Positions 17,078 to 25,492 of a DNA stretch of 64,000 bases are shown piece by piece (within the stretch, counting starts at the first letter, position 1; the number at the start of each line of letters is the position of its first letter). The stretch is from positions 62,001-126,000 of the forward strand of contig NZ_CABPSH010000012.1 of assembly GCF_902459725.1 (NCBI RefSeq). The letters are read 5' to 3'. The translations under genes and the position numbers were made by a program. This DNA comes from Pandoraea eparura (GTDB taxonomy: Bacteria > Pseudomonadota > Gammaproteobacteria > Burkholderiales > Burkholderiaceae). The notes below the pieces were generated by a model that was given only the letters and a program-made list of their open reading frames with translations, had not been told where the DNA came from and did no database searches.

Positions 17078-17731
17078 ATGAAGACAGATGCTCAACTGCA
17101 ACGCGACGTGATGGACGAACTCGCTCGCGATACCAACGTTCACGCCAGCGAGATCGGTGTCGAGGTGCGAGACGGCATCGTCACGCTCTCGGGCGAGGTC
17201 GCGAGTTTCTTTGAAAAGTGCGAGGCTGAGCGCATCGCAGCCAAGGTCGCGGGGGCGCGGGCGATTGTCATCGGCCTCGAAGTCGTGCCCATGTCGAAGG
17301 ACCGCCACACCGACGCCGACATTGCGAGAGCCGCGCTTGCCGTGTTGAAGTGGCACGCCGGCCTGCCGGACGATGGCATGCACGTCAAGGTCGAGAACGG
17401 CTGGGTCACGCTGGCGGGCGACGTCGAGACTTACACGCAGCGCGTGTTGGCGGAGAGCGCCGTTCGCACGTTGCGTGGCGTCAAGGGCGTCATCAACGAC
17501 ATCAAGGTGCTCAGCGGCCCGCATCGCACGGAAATCGTCGGGCATATCGCCGCCGCGCTGGCGCGTCAGGCGCAGCGTGAAGCGCGTCACCTGGAAATCT
17601 CGATATTGGGCAATGGCGAGGTGCTGTTGACCGGCACGGTGCATTCGCTCGCGGAAAAGGAAGCCATCCGGGGGGCGGCTATGAGCACGCACGGCGTATG
17701 CGCCGTGGTGGATCGGCTGACGGTAGAGTAA
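17078..17731 (+). CDS. BON-domain protein (OsmY-like, 217 aa)
   Basis: Three consecutive BON domains of about 65 residues can be seen, each with the V-x-V-x-[DN]G-x-V-x-L-x-G pattern: VEVRDGIVTLSGEV, VKVENGWVTLAGDV and ISILGNGEVLLTGTV. BON domains bind membranes or envelope components and mark osmotic-stress proteins. No signal peptide is visible, unlike OsmY, so it is probably cytoplasmic. A GGAG ribosome site precedes the ATG. It is the first gene of a likely three-gene unit with the PNPOx-like and Usp genes, behind an FNR box. Confidence 0.9.
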   Translation: MKTDAQLQRDVMDELARDTNVHASEIGVEVRDGIVTLSGEVASFFEKCEAERIAAKVAGARAIVIGLEVVPMSKDRHTDADIARAALAVLKWHAGLPDDGMHVKVENGWVTLAGDVETYTQRVLAESAVRTLRGVKGVINDIKVLSGPHRTEIVGHIAAALARQAQREARHLEISILGNGEVLLTGTVHSLAEKEAIRGAAMSTHGVCAVVDRLTVE

Positions 17732-17797
17732 GCGCGCCTCGTGATGGCCATGGCGCGGCGCCCGCCACGCGGGCACGATAGACGCAGGAGAAGCCTG

Positions 17798-18271
17798 ATG
17801 AACGCAGACCTGGAGGCCGTCATTCTGGACGTGCTGGACACGTGCCGGGAGTTGTCGCTCGCGACGCTCATGGCGGATGGGAACACGCAGTCCGACATCG
17901 TTTGTTTTGTCCATCACGGGCTCGACATCTATTTCGCCACCGGACGCGATAGCCGCAAGATGGCGAACATCGAGCGCGCGGCGCAAGTCTCGTTCTGCCT
18001 TTACAAGCCCTATGTCGGCTGGCCGGACATCAAGGCGCTGTCGGTCCACGCGTTCGCCGAAATCCTGCCGGACGAATCTGCCGAGCGGTCATTGGCGATG
18101 CGACTGCTCGACGAGCGCTTTCCGGACGCCTGGACCCGCGTTCCCGAACACGGATCGAGCCGCTCCACCATCGTCAAGCTCGAATGTTGGGCGATTCAGG
18201 TGCTGGACTACAGCCGTGGGTTTGGCCATGCCGATATCGTCACCGTGCCATCGAAACGTCGCTGCGAATAG
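17798..18271 (+). CDS. Pyridoxamine 5'-phosphate oxidase-like (split-barrel flavin) protein
   Basis: About 157 aa from ATG 17798 with AGGAG upstream. The pattern of a split-barrel FMN-binding fold is visible: ELSLATLMADG, then IYFATGRDSRKMANIERAAQVSFCLYK, and a C-terminal half ending near SRGFGHADIV. Such proteins reduce or bind flavin or F420-type cofactors; true pyridoxamine phosphate oxidase residues are not apparent. It starts 66 bp after the BON gene and ends 46 bp before a Usp gene on the same strand. Similar proteins occur in hypoxia-response loci. Confidence 0.82.
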   Translation: MNADLEAVILDVLDTCRELSLATLMADGNTQSDIVCFVHHGLDIYFATGRDSRKMANIERAAQVSFCLYKPYVGWPDIKALSVHAFAEILPDESAERSLAMRLLDERFPDAWTRVPEHGSSRSTIVKLECWAIQVLDYSRGFGHADIVTVPSKRRCE

Positions 18272-18317
18272 TGGCCGACTCGCTGGCTGAATCATCGCAA
18301 ATGAGGGGGAAGGGATC

Positions 18318-18779
18318 ATGTACCGCAACATTCTGGTGGCATTCGATGCCAGCCCGCCCTCCGAGACTGCCCTGATTCACGCCGCCAGGCTCGCGAAGGC
18401 GCTGGGCGCGAGCCTTCGCGTCGCTTACGTCGAAGTCGACCCGGCGCTGTATTTTCCGTTGATGGCTGCAGCGCTGCCGTCGGTCGCCGACATGCAGAAG
18501 GCGCTCGATGCCGAGACGCTGGCCGTTCGGGAAGCCGCCCTGGACATTCTGGCACGCGAGGGCGTGGCGGCCGATTTCGCGACGCTGCCCTTGATGGACA
18601 GCCATATGCACATCGCCGATCGGGTGTTGGTCGAGGTTCGGCGCGTAGACGCCGATCTCGTGGTCACCGGCTCGCACGGCCGCCGGGGCCTCGCGCGCAT
18701 CACGCTCGGCAGCGAGGCCAATCGCGTGCTGCAGCGCGCCGACCGGCCCGTGCTCATCGTGAAGTCGCCCAATCCGTAG
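18318..18779 (+). CDS. Universal stress protein (153 aa)
   Basis: A single UspA domain. It begins YRNILVAFDASP and has the nucleotide loop GSHGRRGLARITLGSEA near the C-terminus, fitting G-x2-G-x9-G-S. AAGGGA precedes the ATG. It closes the BON / PNPOx-like / Usp operon and is followed by a hairpin with a T-run. Confidence 0.94.
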   Translation: MYRNILVAFDASPPSETALIHAARLAKALGASLRVAYVEVDPALYFPLMAAALPSVADMQKALDAETLAVREAALDILAREGVAADFATLPLMDSHMHIADRVLVEVRRVDADLVVTGSHGRRGLARITLGSEANRVLQRADRPVLIVKSPNP

Positions 18780-18808
18780 GGGCTCGATAGGGTATCGATA
18801 GCCCTTTT
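18780..18808 (+). terminator. Probable intrinsic terminator after the stress-protein operon
   Basis: GGGCTCGATA (18780 on), loop GGG and TATCG-AT-AGCCC form a stem with a 2-nt bulge, followed by TTTT at 18805-18808. It lies between the + strand operon and the convergent Usp gene ending at 18856. Confidence 0.55.
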
Positions 18809-18855
18809 GGGGGGCGCCTGCGTCGCCGAATACCCGGGGCGCAGGCGGATGCGCG

Positions 18856-19815
18856 TCAGCCGGCCTGATTGACAACCAGCAACGGACGATCGATCACGCG
18901 GGCCACCCGTTCGTTCTCATGACCGTTGAACCACGAGAACAGCCCGTGACGATCCTGAGCGCCCACGACCACGAGATCCGCATCCCATTCCTGCGACTCC
19001 CGGAGCAGGGCTGCGGCCACGTCTTCCGTCAGGCGCGTGTGCGACACACGGCTCTCGATCTCGCCCTTGGCACTCAGTTCGGTCATGATCGTCGTGGCCT
19101 GTCTGAGCGCGCTTGCGGCCTGGAGAACCTCGGGCGCCCCCGAGAGAAGCGATGCCTTCAGTTCCGACACGTCGACCCCGCGGTCCTCCACATAAACGGC
19201 CAGCAGGCTGGCATGCGGCGGCGCGACTTGCATCCCCACGCGCACCGCGTGCAGCGATGCCTCGCTGCCGTCGACCGCGAACAGGATCCGGCGCGCATGG
19301 TGTAGCGACGATTCGGTCGCTTGCTTGGGAATCATGAGGATGGCGCGATGCGTTTGCTCGGCCAGCGCCGCAGACACCTTGGTCGCCAACAGCGTGGCAA
19401 TGCCGGCGGCAGGTTCCGCGCCGACGACGACCAGATCCGCTTGCCATTCTTCGGCGACGCGGGCAATGCCCGCCGAGATTTCCCGGTTGCCCAGCGCAGG
19501 CCCCAGCAAACGCTTGTGCACCTGTGCGCCGGTGCGCTGCAATACTGCCTGCGCGCCCTCCAGCGCCACAAGTTCGTCGCGCCGGAGTTCGTCGAACGCC
19601 GCACTGACATCGGCTGGCGTGCGCGAGTGCGGCGTCAGGTACGCCTCGGGGTCTTCGAAGAACCCCAAGACCAGAACTTGCGTGTCCGGCGAACAAAAGT
19701 GGGCGGTGTATGGAATGGCGTTCAGCGACGCGCCGCTGGGATCGACGGCAACGAGGATGCGCCGGAATGGCTTGGGAAAGCCATGCGGCGACAGCAGTTG
19801 GGAGACAGGTTCCAT
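18856..19815 (-). CDS. Universal stress protein, tandem-domain (319 aa)
   Basis: Two complete Usp domains. The first starts FRRILVAVDPSG and has GAEPAAGIATLLATKVS as a degenerate loop. The second starts RRILFAVDGSEAS and has GAQDRHGLFSWFNGHENE, a loop lacking the usual G-S, before RPLLVVNQ. ATP binding is therefore uncertain. The ATG at 19815 was chosen because the protein then begins just before the first strand and because a minus-strand -10 TATGCT (19867-19862) would start transcription near 19855. The open frame itself reaches 19932. Confidence 0.88.
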   Translation of the reverse strand: MEPVSQLLSPHGFPKPFRRILVAVDPSGASLNAIPYTAHFCSPDTQVLVLGFFEDPEAYLTPHSRTPADVSAAFDELRRDELVALEGAQAVLQRTGAQVHKRLLGPALGNREISAGIARVAEEWQADLVVVGAEPAAGIATLLATKVSAALAEQTHRAILMIPKQATESSLHHARRILFAVDGSEASLHAVRVGMQVAPPHASLLAVYVEDRGVDVSELKASLLSGAPEVLQAASALRQATTIMTELSAKGEIESRVSHTRLTEDVAAALLRESQEWDADLVVVGAQDRHGLFSWFNGHENERVARVIDRPLLVVNQAG

Positions 19816-19861
19816 GGTCGAAGTCGCCTGATAGGGCGATCCTGGTCGATGAATGCTTAAT

Positions 19862-19902
19862 AGCATAGCGGGTACAGGGGCGGCGCCATTGCGCTCGATC
19901 AA
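19862..19902 (-). promoter_or_regulatory. Possible FNR promoter with one degenerate half-site, stress-protein gene 18856-19815
   Basis: Read on the minus strand, TTGAT-CGAG-CGCAA spans 19902-19889: one perfect and one weak half-site. A -10-like TATGCT lies at 19867-19862, so the box would be at about -41. The spacing is right but the second half-site is poor. Confidence 0.4.
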
Positions 19903-19982
19903 CGATCCACGCCAAGACGCGCAGCCGACCATCCGCTTCGCCTATGCTATACCGAGCACTGAGCGTCATGAACGGGTGCGCG

Positions 19983-21233
19983 ATGACCGAATCCATGCTC
20001 GAAATCCTGCCATATGCGACCGCCCTGGCGATCGGCTTGCTCATCGGTGCCGAGCGAGAGCGCCGCAAGGGCACGACCCATGAGCGTGCGGCGGCGGGCA
20101 TTCGGACGTTTGCGCTAACGGCCGTTCTCGGGGCAGCGGCCGAGGCGCTGGGGGGCGTTTGGCTGTTAGCCGCCGTGGTGCTCGCGCTCAGCGCCGTGTT
20201 GATCGCGGCGTACCTACGTCCCCACGACGACCCCGGGATCACGACGGAGGTCTCGTTGGTCTTGACGCTGCTGCTCGGCGCGATGGCGCAACGCAACCCC
20301 GCCCTGACGATCGCCATCGCCGTGGCCGTCGCGAGCGTGATGCAGGTGCGGTTTCACCTGCATCGCCTGGTGACGCGCGTCGTGACGGAAGCCGAATTAC
20401 AGGATGTCCTGCTGCTCGCGGTGGCCGCCCTCGTGATACTGCCGATCCTGCCGAATCGGCCTATCGACGTCTTCGATTCGGTCAATCCGTCCACAATATG
20501 GCGCTTCACGGTCGTCATGCTCTCCATTGCCGTAATCGGCCATTTTGCCCAGCGCGCGCTGGGGCCGGGTGCGGGGTTTCCGGTCACGGGGTTTGTCTCC
20601 GGGTTCGCCTCCAGCATCGCCACCATCAGCGCGATGGGCGCGCAGGCCAGGCAGAACCCTGCCTTGTTGTTGCCCGCTGCGGCGGGGGCCGTGCTCTCCA
20701 GCGTCTCGACCATGGTGCAGTTGGCCATCGTGATCGGGACGATCTTCCCGGCCGTGTTGATCCAACTTGCGCTGCCGCTGGGCGCCGGTGCCGTTGTCGC
20801 CATGTCGTACGGCTTTTTAGCACTTTGGCGTGCGAGCCGAAGTGCCGCGCCGCAAACGGTGCACATCGGGACCGCCATCGATTTGAAGTCAGCGTTGGTG
20901 CTGACCCTGAGCGTCTCGCTGGTCATGTTGGCTTCCGGGGCGCTCTCCCATTGGTTCGGGAAGTCCGGCTTGCTGGCAGTCGCCATGGTGGGGGGCTTGG
21001 CCGACGCGCATTCCGTTGCGGCCAGCGCCGCAGCACTGGCCGCACAAGGCAGGCTGAGTGTCGCGGACGCCGGCCTTCCGATATTGGCCGGTGCGTCGAC
21101 AAACGCCATGGTCAAGGGGATTGCGGCGCTGGTATCCGGGGGACCACGTTTCGCGAAGCTCGTCGTGCCGGGCATCGTGCTGGTGATGGCCGCCGTCTGG
21201 CTCGGCTATGTCTTTGCGCCGTCGATTCCGTGA
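19983..21233 (+). CDS. MgtC/SapB-DUF4010 family membrane protein
   Basis: About 416 aa if started at ATG 19983; ATGs at 19944 and 19968 are in frame and the true start is unsettled because none has a strong ribosome site. The N-terminal third resembles MgtC/SapB (LAIGLLIGAERERRKG, AAAGIRTFALTAVLG). The rest is a DUF4010 segment with several helices, GFVSGFASSIATISAMGAQA and a final GASTNAMVKGIAALVSGG. About ten membrane segments are predicted. MgtC proteins influence intracellular magnesium or phosphate adaptation; this long form is uncharacterised. It is divergent from the tandem Usp gene. Confidence 0.83.
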   Translation: MTESMLEILPYATALAIGLLIGAERERRKGTTHERAAAGIRTFALTAVLGAAAEALGGVWLLAAVVLALSAVLIAAYLRPHDDPGITTEVSLVLTLLLGAMAQRNPALTIAIAVAVASVMQVRFHLHRLVTRVVTEAELQDVLLLAVAALVILPILPNRPIDVFDSVNPSTIWRFTVVMLSIAVIGHFAQRALGPGAGFPVTGFVSGFASSIATISAMGAQARQNPALLLPAAAGAVLSSVSTMVQLAIVIGTIFPAVLIQLALPLGAGAVVAMSYGFLALWRASRSAAPQTVHIGTAIDLKSALVLTLSVSLVMLASGALSHWFGKSGLLAVAMVGGLADAHSVAASAAALAAQGRLSVADAGLPILAGASTNAMVKGIAALVSGGPRFAKLVVPGIVLVMAAVWLGYVFAPSIP

Positions 21234-21251
21234 CCGGCGCCACGTCGTCTC

Positions 21252-21292
21252 TTGATGTCAGTCAATTCGTCGGCGCTTCCGCGATCTAGATT
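21252..21292 (+). promoter_or_regulatory. FNR-dependent promoter (class II) of hsp20
   Basis: TTGAT-GTCA-GTCAA lies at 21252-21265 and a -10-like TAGATT at 21287-21292. The predicted start near 21300 places the box centre at -41.5. The hsp20 ATG is at 21360. Confidence 0.78.
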
Positions 21293-21359
21293 AGACAACG
21301 TGCGACATGGGTCGCAGCCCCCCTGGGCGCGCAGCGCCCGTCATCTCACGGAGTCAGTC

Positions 21360-21788
21360 ATGGCAAACCTCACCCGATTCGATCCATTGAATTTCGACGA
21401 GCCATTCGAGAACCTCATTCGCAACGCGTTCTGGCGTCCGCTCGCGCTGGAGAGTTCGAAGCGCATGCAGATCAAGCTCGATGTCACGGAAGACGACAAG
21501 CAATTCACGGTGCGTGCCGATATGCCCGGCGTGAGCAAGGAAAACATCAAGGTGGCCCTCGACGGCAACCAGGTGTCCATCAGCGCGCACGTCAGCGACA
21601 CGACGGAAAAGAAGGACAACGGCAACTTCGTGCACCGGGAGCGCTATGAGGGCGATATGTATCGCAGCTTCTCGCTGTCACAGGCGGTCGACCGAGACAA
21701 GGCCGTGGCGAACTATCGCGACGGCGTGCTGGAACTGGTGCTGCCGAAGCGTGCCGATGCCGGCCAGCGCGAGTTGACCATTCAGTAA
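21360..21788 (+). CDS. Hsp20 / alpha-crystallin small heat-shock protein
   Basis: 142 aa from ATG 21360 (CACGGAG upstream). The alpha-crystallin domain spans about 38-140, with MQIKLDVTEDDKQFTVRADM, the PGVSKENIKVALDGNQVSI strands and the C-terminal GVLELVLPKRADAG (the A-x-x-x-n-G-v-L group). It is an ATP-independent holdase. Placing an Hsp20 under an FNR promoter parallels HspX control by DosR in mycobacteria. A long GC hairpin without T-run follows the stop. Confidence 0.94.
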   Translation: MANLTRFDPLNFDEPFENLIRNAFWRPLALESSKRMQIKLDVTEDDKQFTVRADMPGVSKENIKVALDGNQVSISAHVSDTTEKKDNGNFVHRERYEGDMYRSFSLSQAVDRDKAVANYRDGVLELVLPKRADAGQRELTIQ

Positions 21789-21806
21789 GCCGCCTCGGCG
21801 ACATGG

Positions 21807-21829
21807 GAGGGTGCCGCTCGGGCACCCTC
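21807..21829. terminator. GC-rich hairpin after hsp20
   Basis: GAGGGTGCC (21807-21815), a 5-nt loop and GGCACCCTC (21821-21829) form a perfect 9-bp stem. There is no T-run, so it may act as an mRNA 3' stabiliser or a weak bidirectional terminator between convergent genes. Confidence 0.5.
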
Positions 21830-21848
21830 GCGGCAGACAAATTCAGCG

Positions 21849-22193
21849 CTAGTGCAGCGTTTGCGGAAGCGGGATGAACGCAACGCCACGCGGCATGGAT
21901 TCAAACTCGGGTGGCCGCAGCCCGTCAATGACCTGACACGCATAATCGATCGCGCATCGCAGTGCGCGGTATGGATCTGAATCCAGCCGCTCGTTCAAGG
22001 TGATCTGGATCACGACGCCTTCGTTCGGCGGGTCATCCGACAGAGTGCAGCCGTTCTTGCCCGTCGCGCTGCGCACGATGGCCACGGGCAAATAGCGCCG
22101 ATCCCGGCTCGGTACGGCATACCCTCCGCAACCGACAAGTTGCGCGTGAGCCTCGATAACGAATGTCTTGTAATGTTGTCGCAGCATAGACAT
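21849..22193 (-). CDS. Hypothetical protein (114 aa, start uncertain)
   Basis: Not recognised. The ATG at 22193 was chosen because TGAGG lies five bases upstream; the frame is open to 22400 with another ATG at 22292. The soluble protein has an alternating strand/helix look: HYKTFVIEAHAQLVGCGGYAV, YLPVAIVRS, VVIQITLNERLDSDPYRAL and a Pro-rich tail PRGVAFIPLPQTLH. There is no signal peptide or membrane segment. It is convergent with hsp20. The real gene could be longer at its 5' end. Confidence 0.55.
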   Translation of the reverse strand: MSMLRQHYKTFVIEAHAQLVGCGGYAVPSRDRRYLPVAIVRSATGKNGCTLSDDPPNEGVVIQITLNERLDSDPYRALRCAIDYACQVIDGLRPPEFESMPRGVAFIPLPQTLH

Positions 22194-22706
22194 GAGAACC
22201 TCATTGACACTTGGGATCGCCAGCCCGATCCGGTGAGATGGAAGGGCAAGTCCGTACTTGCCATTTATAAGCCTGCGCTGGGCAAACGCCATGACCCAGG
22301 TCAATTCGTCACGCTGTGGATTCGATGACGCATCGCCCACTGGGCGCAACGATGGCACCAGCGTTTTGAACGAAAGGCGTCTGCGCTCTCGGCGGCGCAT
22401 CGTCTCGGCGGATTGACGACTCCCATTCGTCTATCCGCTGGCCTTGGTGTTCTCATTCGTAGTGATTCTCCCGCGGGACGGGCGGAACCGCTGATGAAGG
22501 CTCGCTTAACCAAGACAATCGCGCCGGGCATTCCAATCCCTACCGCGTTTGGAAGGATTCCTCTCATCTTTTTGGCGGATGGGCGACCGACCGATAACGG
22601 TAATATCTCTTGAAAATTGAGCAAAATGCACTTTAGTCAAAGGAGTCGCCGTGGGCTCGACAAGGCACGCGGGCCCCGTTGAAAAGGCCCAGTCCGAGCG
22701 GGTGGC

Positions 22707-22734
22707 TTGCGCTCGACGATGGCAGGGCTATAGT
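22707..22734 (+). promoter_or_regulatory. Sigma70-like promoter of response regulator copy 2
   Basis: TTGCGC at 22707-22712, a 16-bp spacer and TATAGT at 22729-22734 give a predicted start near 22741 and a leader of about 145 nt. No FNR box lies at the expected position. Confidence 0.5.
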
Positions 22735-22843
22735 GGGGCCATAAGTCACTGTATGGCTCGTGTTGGTAACGACGCGGATCAACCGTAACGCGCCGCCGCC
22801 TCGACGGTGTCGCGGGGGACGCGAGTCGAAGGCGTTGCCGGGT

Positions 22844-22863
22844 AGCCTCGTCAGGACGAGGCT
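22844..22863. repeat. Perfect inverted repeat in the leader of response regulator copy 2
   Basis: AGCCTCGTC (22844-22852) and GACGAGGCT (22855-22863) are exact inverted copies separated by two bases, 24 bp before the ATG and just before the ribosome site. It could be an operator or an RNA hairpin. Confidence 0.7.
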
Positions 22864-22886
22864 GCCACCAGATTCGGAGGCAAGGC

Positions 22887-23534
22887 ATGACGCGTGTCAT
22901 GATCGCGGACGATCACGCCGTAGTACGCGACGGGTTGAAACACATCCTGGAGGATGCAGGAAAGTTCGACGTCGTGGGTGAGGCGGCGGACGGCGCCCAG
23001 ATCCCCTTGATGGTCAACGATTGTGCGCCCAACGTGTTGCTGCTCGACCTCTCGATGCCGGGACGAAGCGGTCTGGAGCTAATCCGGCTGCTGCGCGATT
23101 CCCATCCCGCGTTGCGCATACTGGTGCTCACCATGCACTCGGAAGAGCAATACATCGTGCGTGCGTTCCAGGCCGGCGCGGCGGGATATCTGACCAAGGA
23201 AAGCGCGGCGGACGAGCTGGTCACGGCCATCAATCATGTGGCCGTGGGCGGCACCTATGTCAGCCAGTCGATCGCGGGCAAGTTAGCGTCGAGCTTCCAG
23301 GGCAATAGCGACGACATGCCGCATCGCCGCCTGTCCAACCGAGAACTTGAAGTCTATCGACGCCTGGTCCGCGGCGAACCGCTTACCACCATCGCCAATG
23401 CGCTGTGCGTCAGCCCCAAGACCGTCAGCACCTACAAGATGCGTCTCATGGAGAAGATGCAGATGCCCAACGAGGTGCAACTGGTGCGCTACGCGCTTCG
23501 CCTCCATCTCTTTGACGAGGGCGACAACCTCTGA
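22887..23534 (+). CDS. NarL/FixJ-family response regulator (copy 2)
   Basis: A 215-aa paralog of the regulator at 911. It has Asp54 in LLLDLSMPGRSG, Thr in VLTMHSEEQY, Lys in YLTKESAADEL and a LuxR helix-turn-helix with LSNRELEVYRRL and CVSPKTVSTYKMRLMEKM. Recognition-helix residues are nearly identical between the copies, so they probably share target sites. CGGAGG precedes the ATG. It faces the second fnr gene convergently, so the regulator + FNR pair occurs twice in the window in different orientations. No kinase gene is adjacent. Confidence 0.95.
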   Translation: MTRVMIADDHAVVRDGLKHILEDAGKFDVVGEAADGAQIPLMVNDCAPNVLLLDLSMPGRSGLELIRLLRDSHPALRILVLTMHSEEQYIVRAFQAGAAGYLTKESAADELVTAINHVAVGGTYVSQSIAGKLASSFQGNSDDMPHRRLSNRELEVYRRLVRGEPLTTIANALCVSPKTVSTYKMRLMEKMQMPNEVQLVRYALRLHLFDEGDNL

Positions 23535-23599
23535 CGCGGGCACGTCCGGGCCTCGATCGCGACGCGGCGCGTGTACGACGCCCTTTGCCGCAGCCGACG

Positions 23600-24385
23600 T
23601 CAGCACGTGCCAAGTGCTTCGCGGTTCAACAGCGTAATGCGCTTTCCCGAAACCAGAATCAATCCTCGGCGCTGGAACCGCGAGAGCGATCGGCTGACCG
23701 TCTCGAGCTTCATGCCGAGATGGCTGCCCATGTCTTCGCGCGTCATTCGCAATGTGAATTCGCGCGGCGAGTAGCCCCGCAGCGCGAAGCGGCTTGAAAG
23801 ATTCAAAAGGAAGGCCGCCACCCGTTGATCGGCGGTCATGCTGCCCAGCATGACCATCTGCGCCGTCTCACGTACGATCTCGGCGCTCATGAGCCGATGC
23901 ACATGCTGCTGAAGCGGGGACAACTCGCGGCACAGCACTTCCAGGGACTGGAATGGGATCACGCAGACGGCGCTATCTTCGAGGGCAAACGCATCGCAGG
24001 GGTGCGACTCGGCGACGATGCCGTCCAGGCCGAGCAGGTCGCCGGGAAGCGAGAATCCCGACACATACTGGCGGCCCAGCGAATGCTGCGCCACGGTCTT
24101 GAATGATCCCGAGCGGACCGCGTAGAGACTCTGGAACGCATCGCCGGCCCGGTAAAGGGCGTGTCCCTGCCGGACCATTCGCCACGTGCGCACGACGGAT
24201 TTCAGGCGCGCCGCCTCGTTGTCGTTCAGTGTCGACGCCACACAAAGATGTCGCAACACGCATGTCCCACACTGCGACGCGGGATGCGCGATCAGCGCCC
24301 TCGACGCGGCGTCGCCCGCCATGGGGAACGCATCAACGGCGCCGAAGTGATGTCCGGCATTCGCCAAAGCCTGTGATTCGTACAT
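23600..24385 (-). CDS. fnr: FNR-type oxygen-sensing transcription regulator (copy 2)
   Basis: 261 aa from ATG 24385 (GGGAG upstream; the open frame extends to 24460). Cluster ligands are Cys39-x2-Cys42-x5-Cys48 in CGTCVLRHLC, and Cys141 in EDSAVCVIPF; an extra Cys130 lies nearby. The recognition helix reads LETVSRSLSRFQ with Glu228, Ser231 and Arg232 as in E. coli FNR. It is clearly paralogous to the protein at 1717-2505, and both should read TTGAT-type boxes. Having two complete FNRs 21 kb apart suggests divided roles, for example different oxygen sensitivity. Confidence 0.94.
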   Translation of the reverse strand: MYESQALANAGHHFGAVDAFPMAGDAASRALIAHPASQCGTCVLRHLCVASTLNDNEAARLKSVVRTWRMVRQGHALYRAGDAFQSLYAVRSGSFKTVAQHSLGRQYVSGFSLPGDLLGLDGIVAESHPCDAFALEDSAVCVIPFQSLEVLCRELSPLQQHVHRLMSAEIVRETAQMVMLGSMTADQRVAAFLLNLSSRFALRGYSPREFTLRMTREDMGSHLGMKLETVSRSLSRFQRRGLILVSGKRITLLNREALGTC

Positions 24386-24769
24386 CGCCGTCTCCCGGCC
24401 AGCCAGCGGCCCGCATGCACCGATTGCGCGCGCGTTACGCGCGCAACGCCCAGCATGCATGGAACGCGTCGGTTGTCTCCCTGCGTGTGCCTGCCCGTGC
24501 TCGCGCGCTGCCTGGCGCTGCCTTCAAGAGGCACGTTCTGTCGTTCGGGTAGGGGCTTGATGCCAAGTATCGCGACGCTGGCGTCGCAGGGAAAGCAGGC
24601 GTGGCTGATATCTCTGTAGGCAGACGCACGACCCGTGTCAGGGAATCCTTACGCTGACGGTCTTGCTTGAGCGCGAGACGGGAATGCTTGACATTGGCTA
24701 AACCGGCGCGCCGCGCGGTGGCTACCATGGACGTATGGGGCTCTCGCCCGCAGTCCGAGGAGAACGTCA
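24386..24769 (+). other. Intergenic region between fnr copy 2 and the phosphoribosyltransferase gene
   Basis: About 380 bp between divergent genes. Apart from the degenerate FNR-like box and -10 near 24688-24728, nothing recognisable was seen. Confidence 0.6.
24688..24728 (+). promoter_or_regulatory. Degenerate FNR-like promoter of the phosphoribosyltransferase gene
   Basis: TTGAC-ATTG-GCTAA lies at 24688-24701: one good and one poor half-site. A -10-like TACCAT at 24723-24728 gives a class II spacing of about -41. Support rests mainly on the repeated geometry. Confidence 0.4.
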
Positions 24770-25396
24770 ATGCCATTTGTCGATCGGGCCGATGCCGCAC
24801 GCCGGCTAGCCAAGGCACTCAACGAATTTTCGGGCAAGCACCCGCTGATCCTGGCGGTACCGCGCGGCGGGGTGCCCATTGGCGCCATCGTGGCCGATGC
24901 CCTCGGCGGCGAACTGGACGTCGTCCTGGTGAGAAAGCTGGGCGCTCCCGGGAATCCCGAGTTGGCGGTCGGCGCCGTGGATGAGAGCGGCTGGACCTAC
25001 CTGACACCGTACGCGAGGCGGGTAGGCGGCGATAGCACCTATATCGAGCACGAGCGGCTGGTGCAACTCGACACCCTGAGGCGTCGCCGGGCTCGCTTTA
25101 CGCCGGGACGACAGCGGGCGAATGTAGCGGGCCGTGTGGTGATCGTCGTGGACGATGGCATTGCCACGGGCGCCTCGATCATCGCGGCCTTGCATTCGGT
25201 GCGACAGCTTGCGCCGGCGCGGTTGGTTTGCGCAGTGCCCGTGGCCCCGCCAGATGCCTTGCGGCACATCGCCGCCTATGCGGACCAGGTGGTCTGCCTG
25301 GAGACACCGGTCGATTTCGGCGCGGTAGGCGCTTTCTACCAAAAATTTCCCCAGGTCAGCGACGACGAAGTCGTTGCCTGCCTGCGTTCACGGTGA
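24770..25396 (+). CDS. Phosphoribosyltransferase family protein
   Basis: A 208-aa type I phosphoribosyltransferase fold. The PRPP-binding motif reads VVIVVDDGIATGAS, and an earlier loop reads AVPRGGVPIGAIVADALG with DVVLVRKLGAPGNPELAVGAV. This family (ComF-like / Rv0571c-like) is often linked to stress and DosR-type loci; the acceptor base is unknown. GAGGAG precedes the ATG. PolX follows 96 bp later on the same strand, so both may use the FNR-like promoter at 24688. Confidence 0.9.
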   Translation: MPFVDRADAARRLAKALNEFSGKHPLILAVPRGGVPIGAIVADALGGELDVVLVRKLGAPGNPELAVGAVDESGWTYLTPYARRVGGDSTYIEHERLVQLDTLRRRRARFTPGRQRANVAGRVVIVVDDGIATGASIIAALHSVRQLAPARLVCAVPVAPPDALRHIAAYADQVVCLETPVDFGAVGAFYQKFPQVSDDEVVACLRSR

Positions 25397-25492
25397 TGGC
25401 CCACGTATTGGCTACGTATTGCCCGCGAATCGCTCGCGCATTGTCCGTCGTCGTGCGCGCCGTGCCCGTCCCGAGTATGCCGGAGCCAAGGC

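Larger units (their letters stand above)
22194..22886. other. Gene-poor stretch before the second response regulator
   Basis: About 690 bp with no convincing gene. It may include the 5' extension of the hypothetical gene. It also holds a sigma70-like promoter (TTGCGC at 22707-22712, 16-bp spacer, TATAGT at 22729-22734) and a ~145-nt leader with a perfect inverted repeat at 22844-22863. Confidence 0.6.

Noticed and set aside
22301-22624. 107-codon minus-strand frame upstream of the hypothetical gene
   Set aside because: It begins at TTG without a ribosome site and has uneven composition; not supported as a gene.
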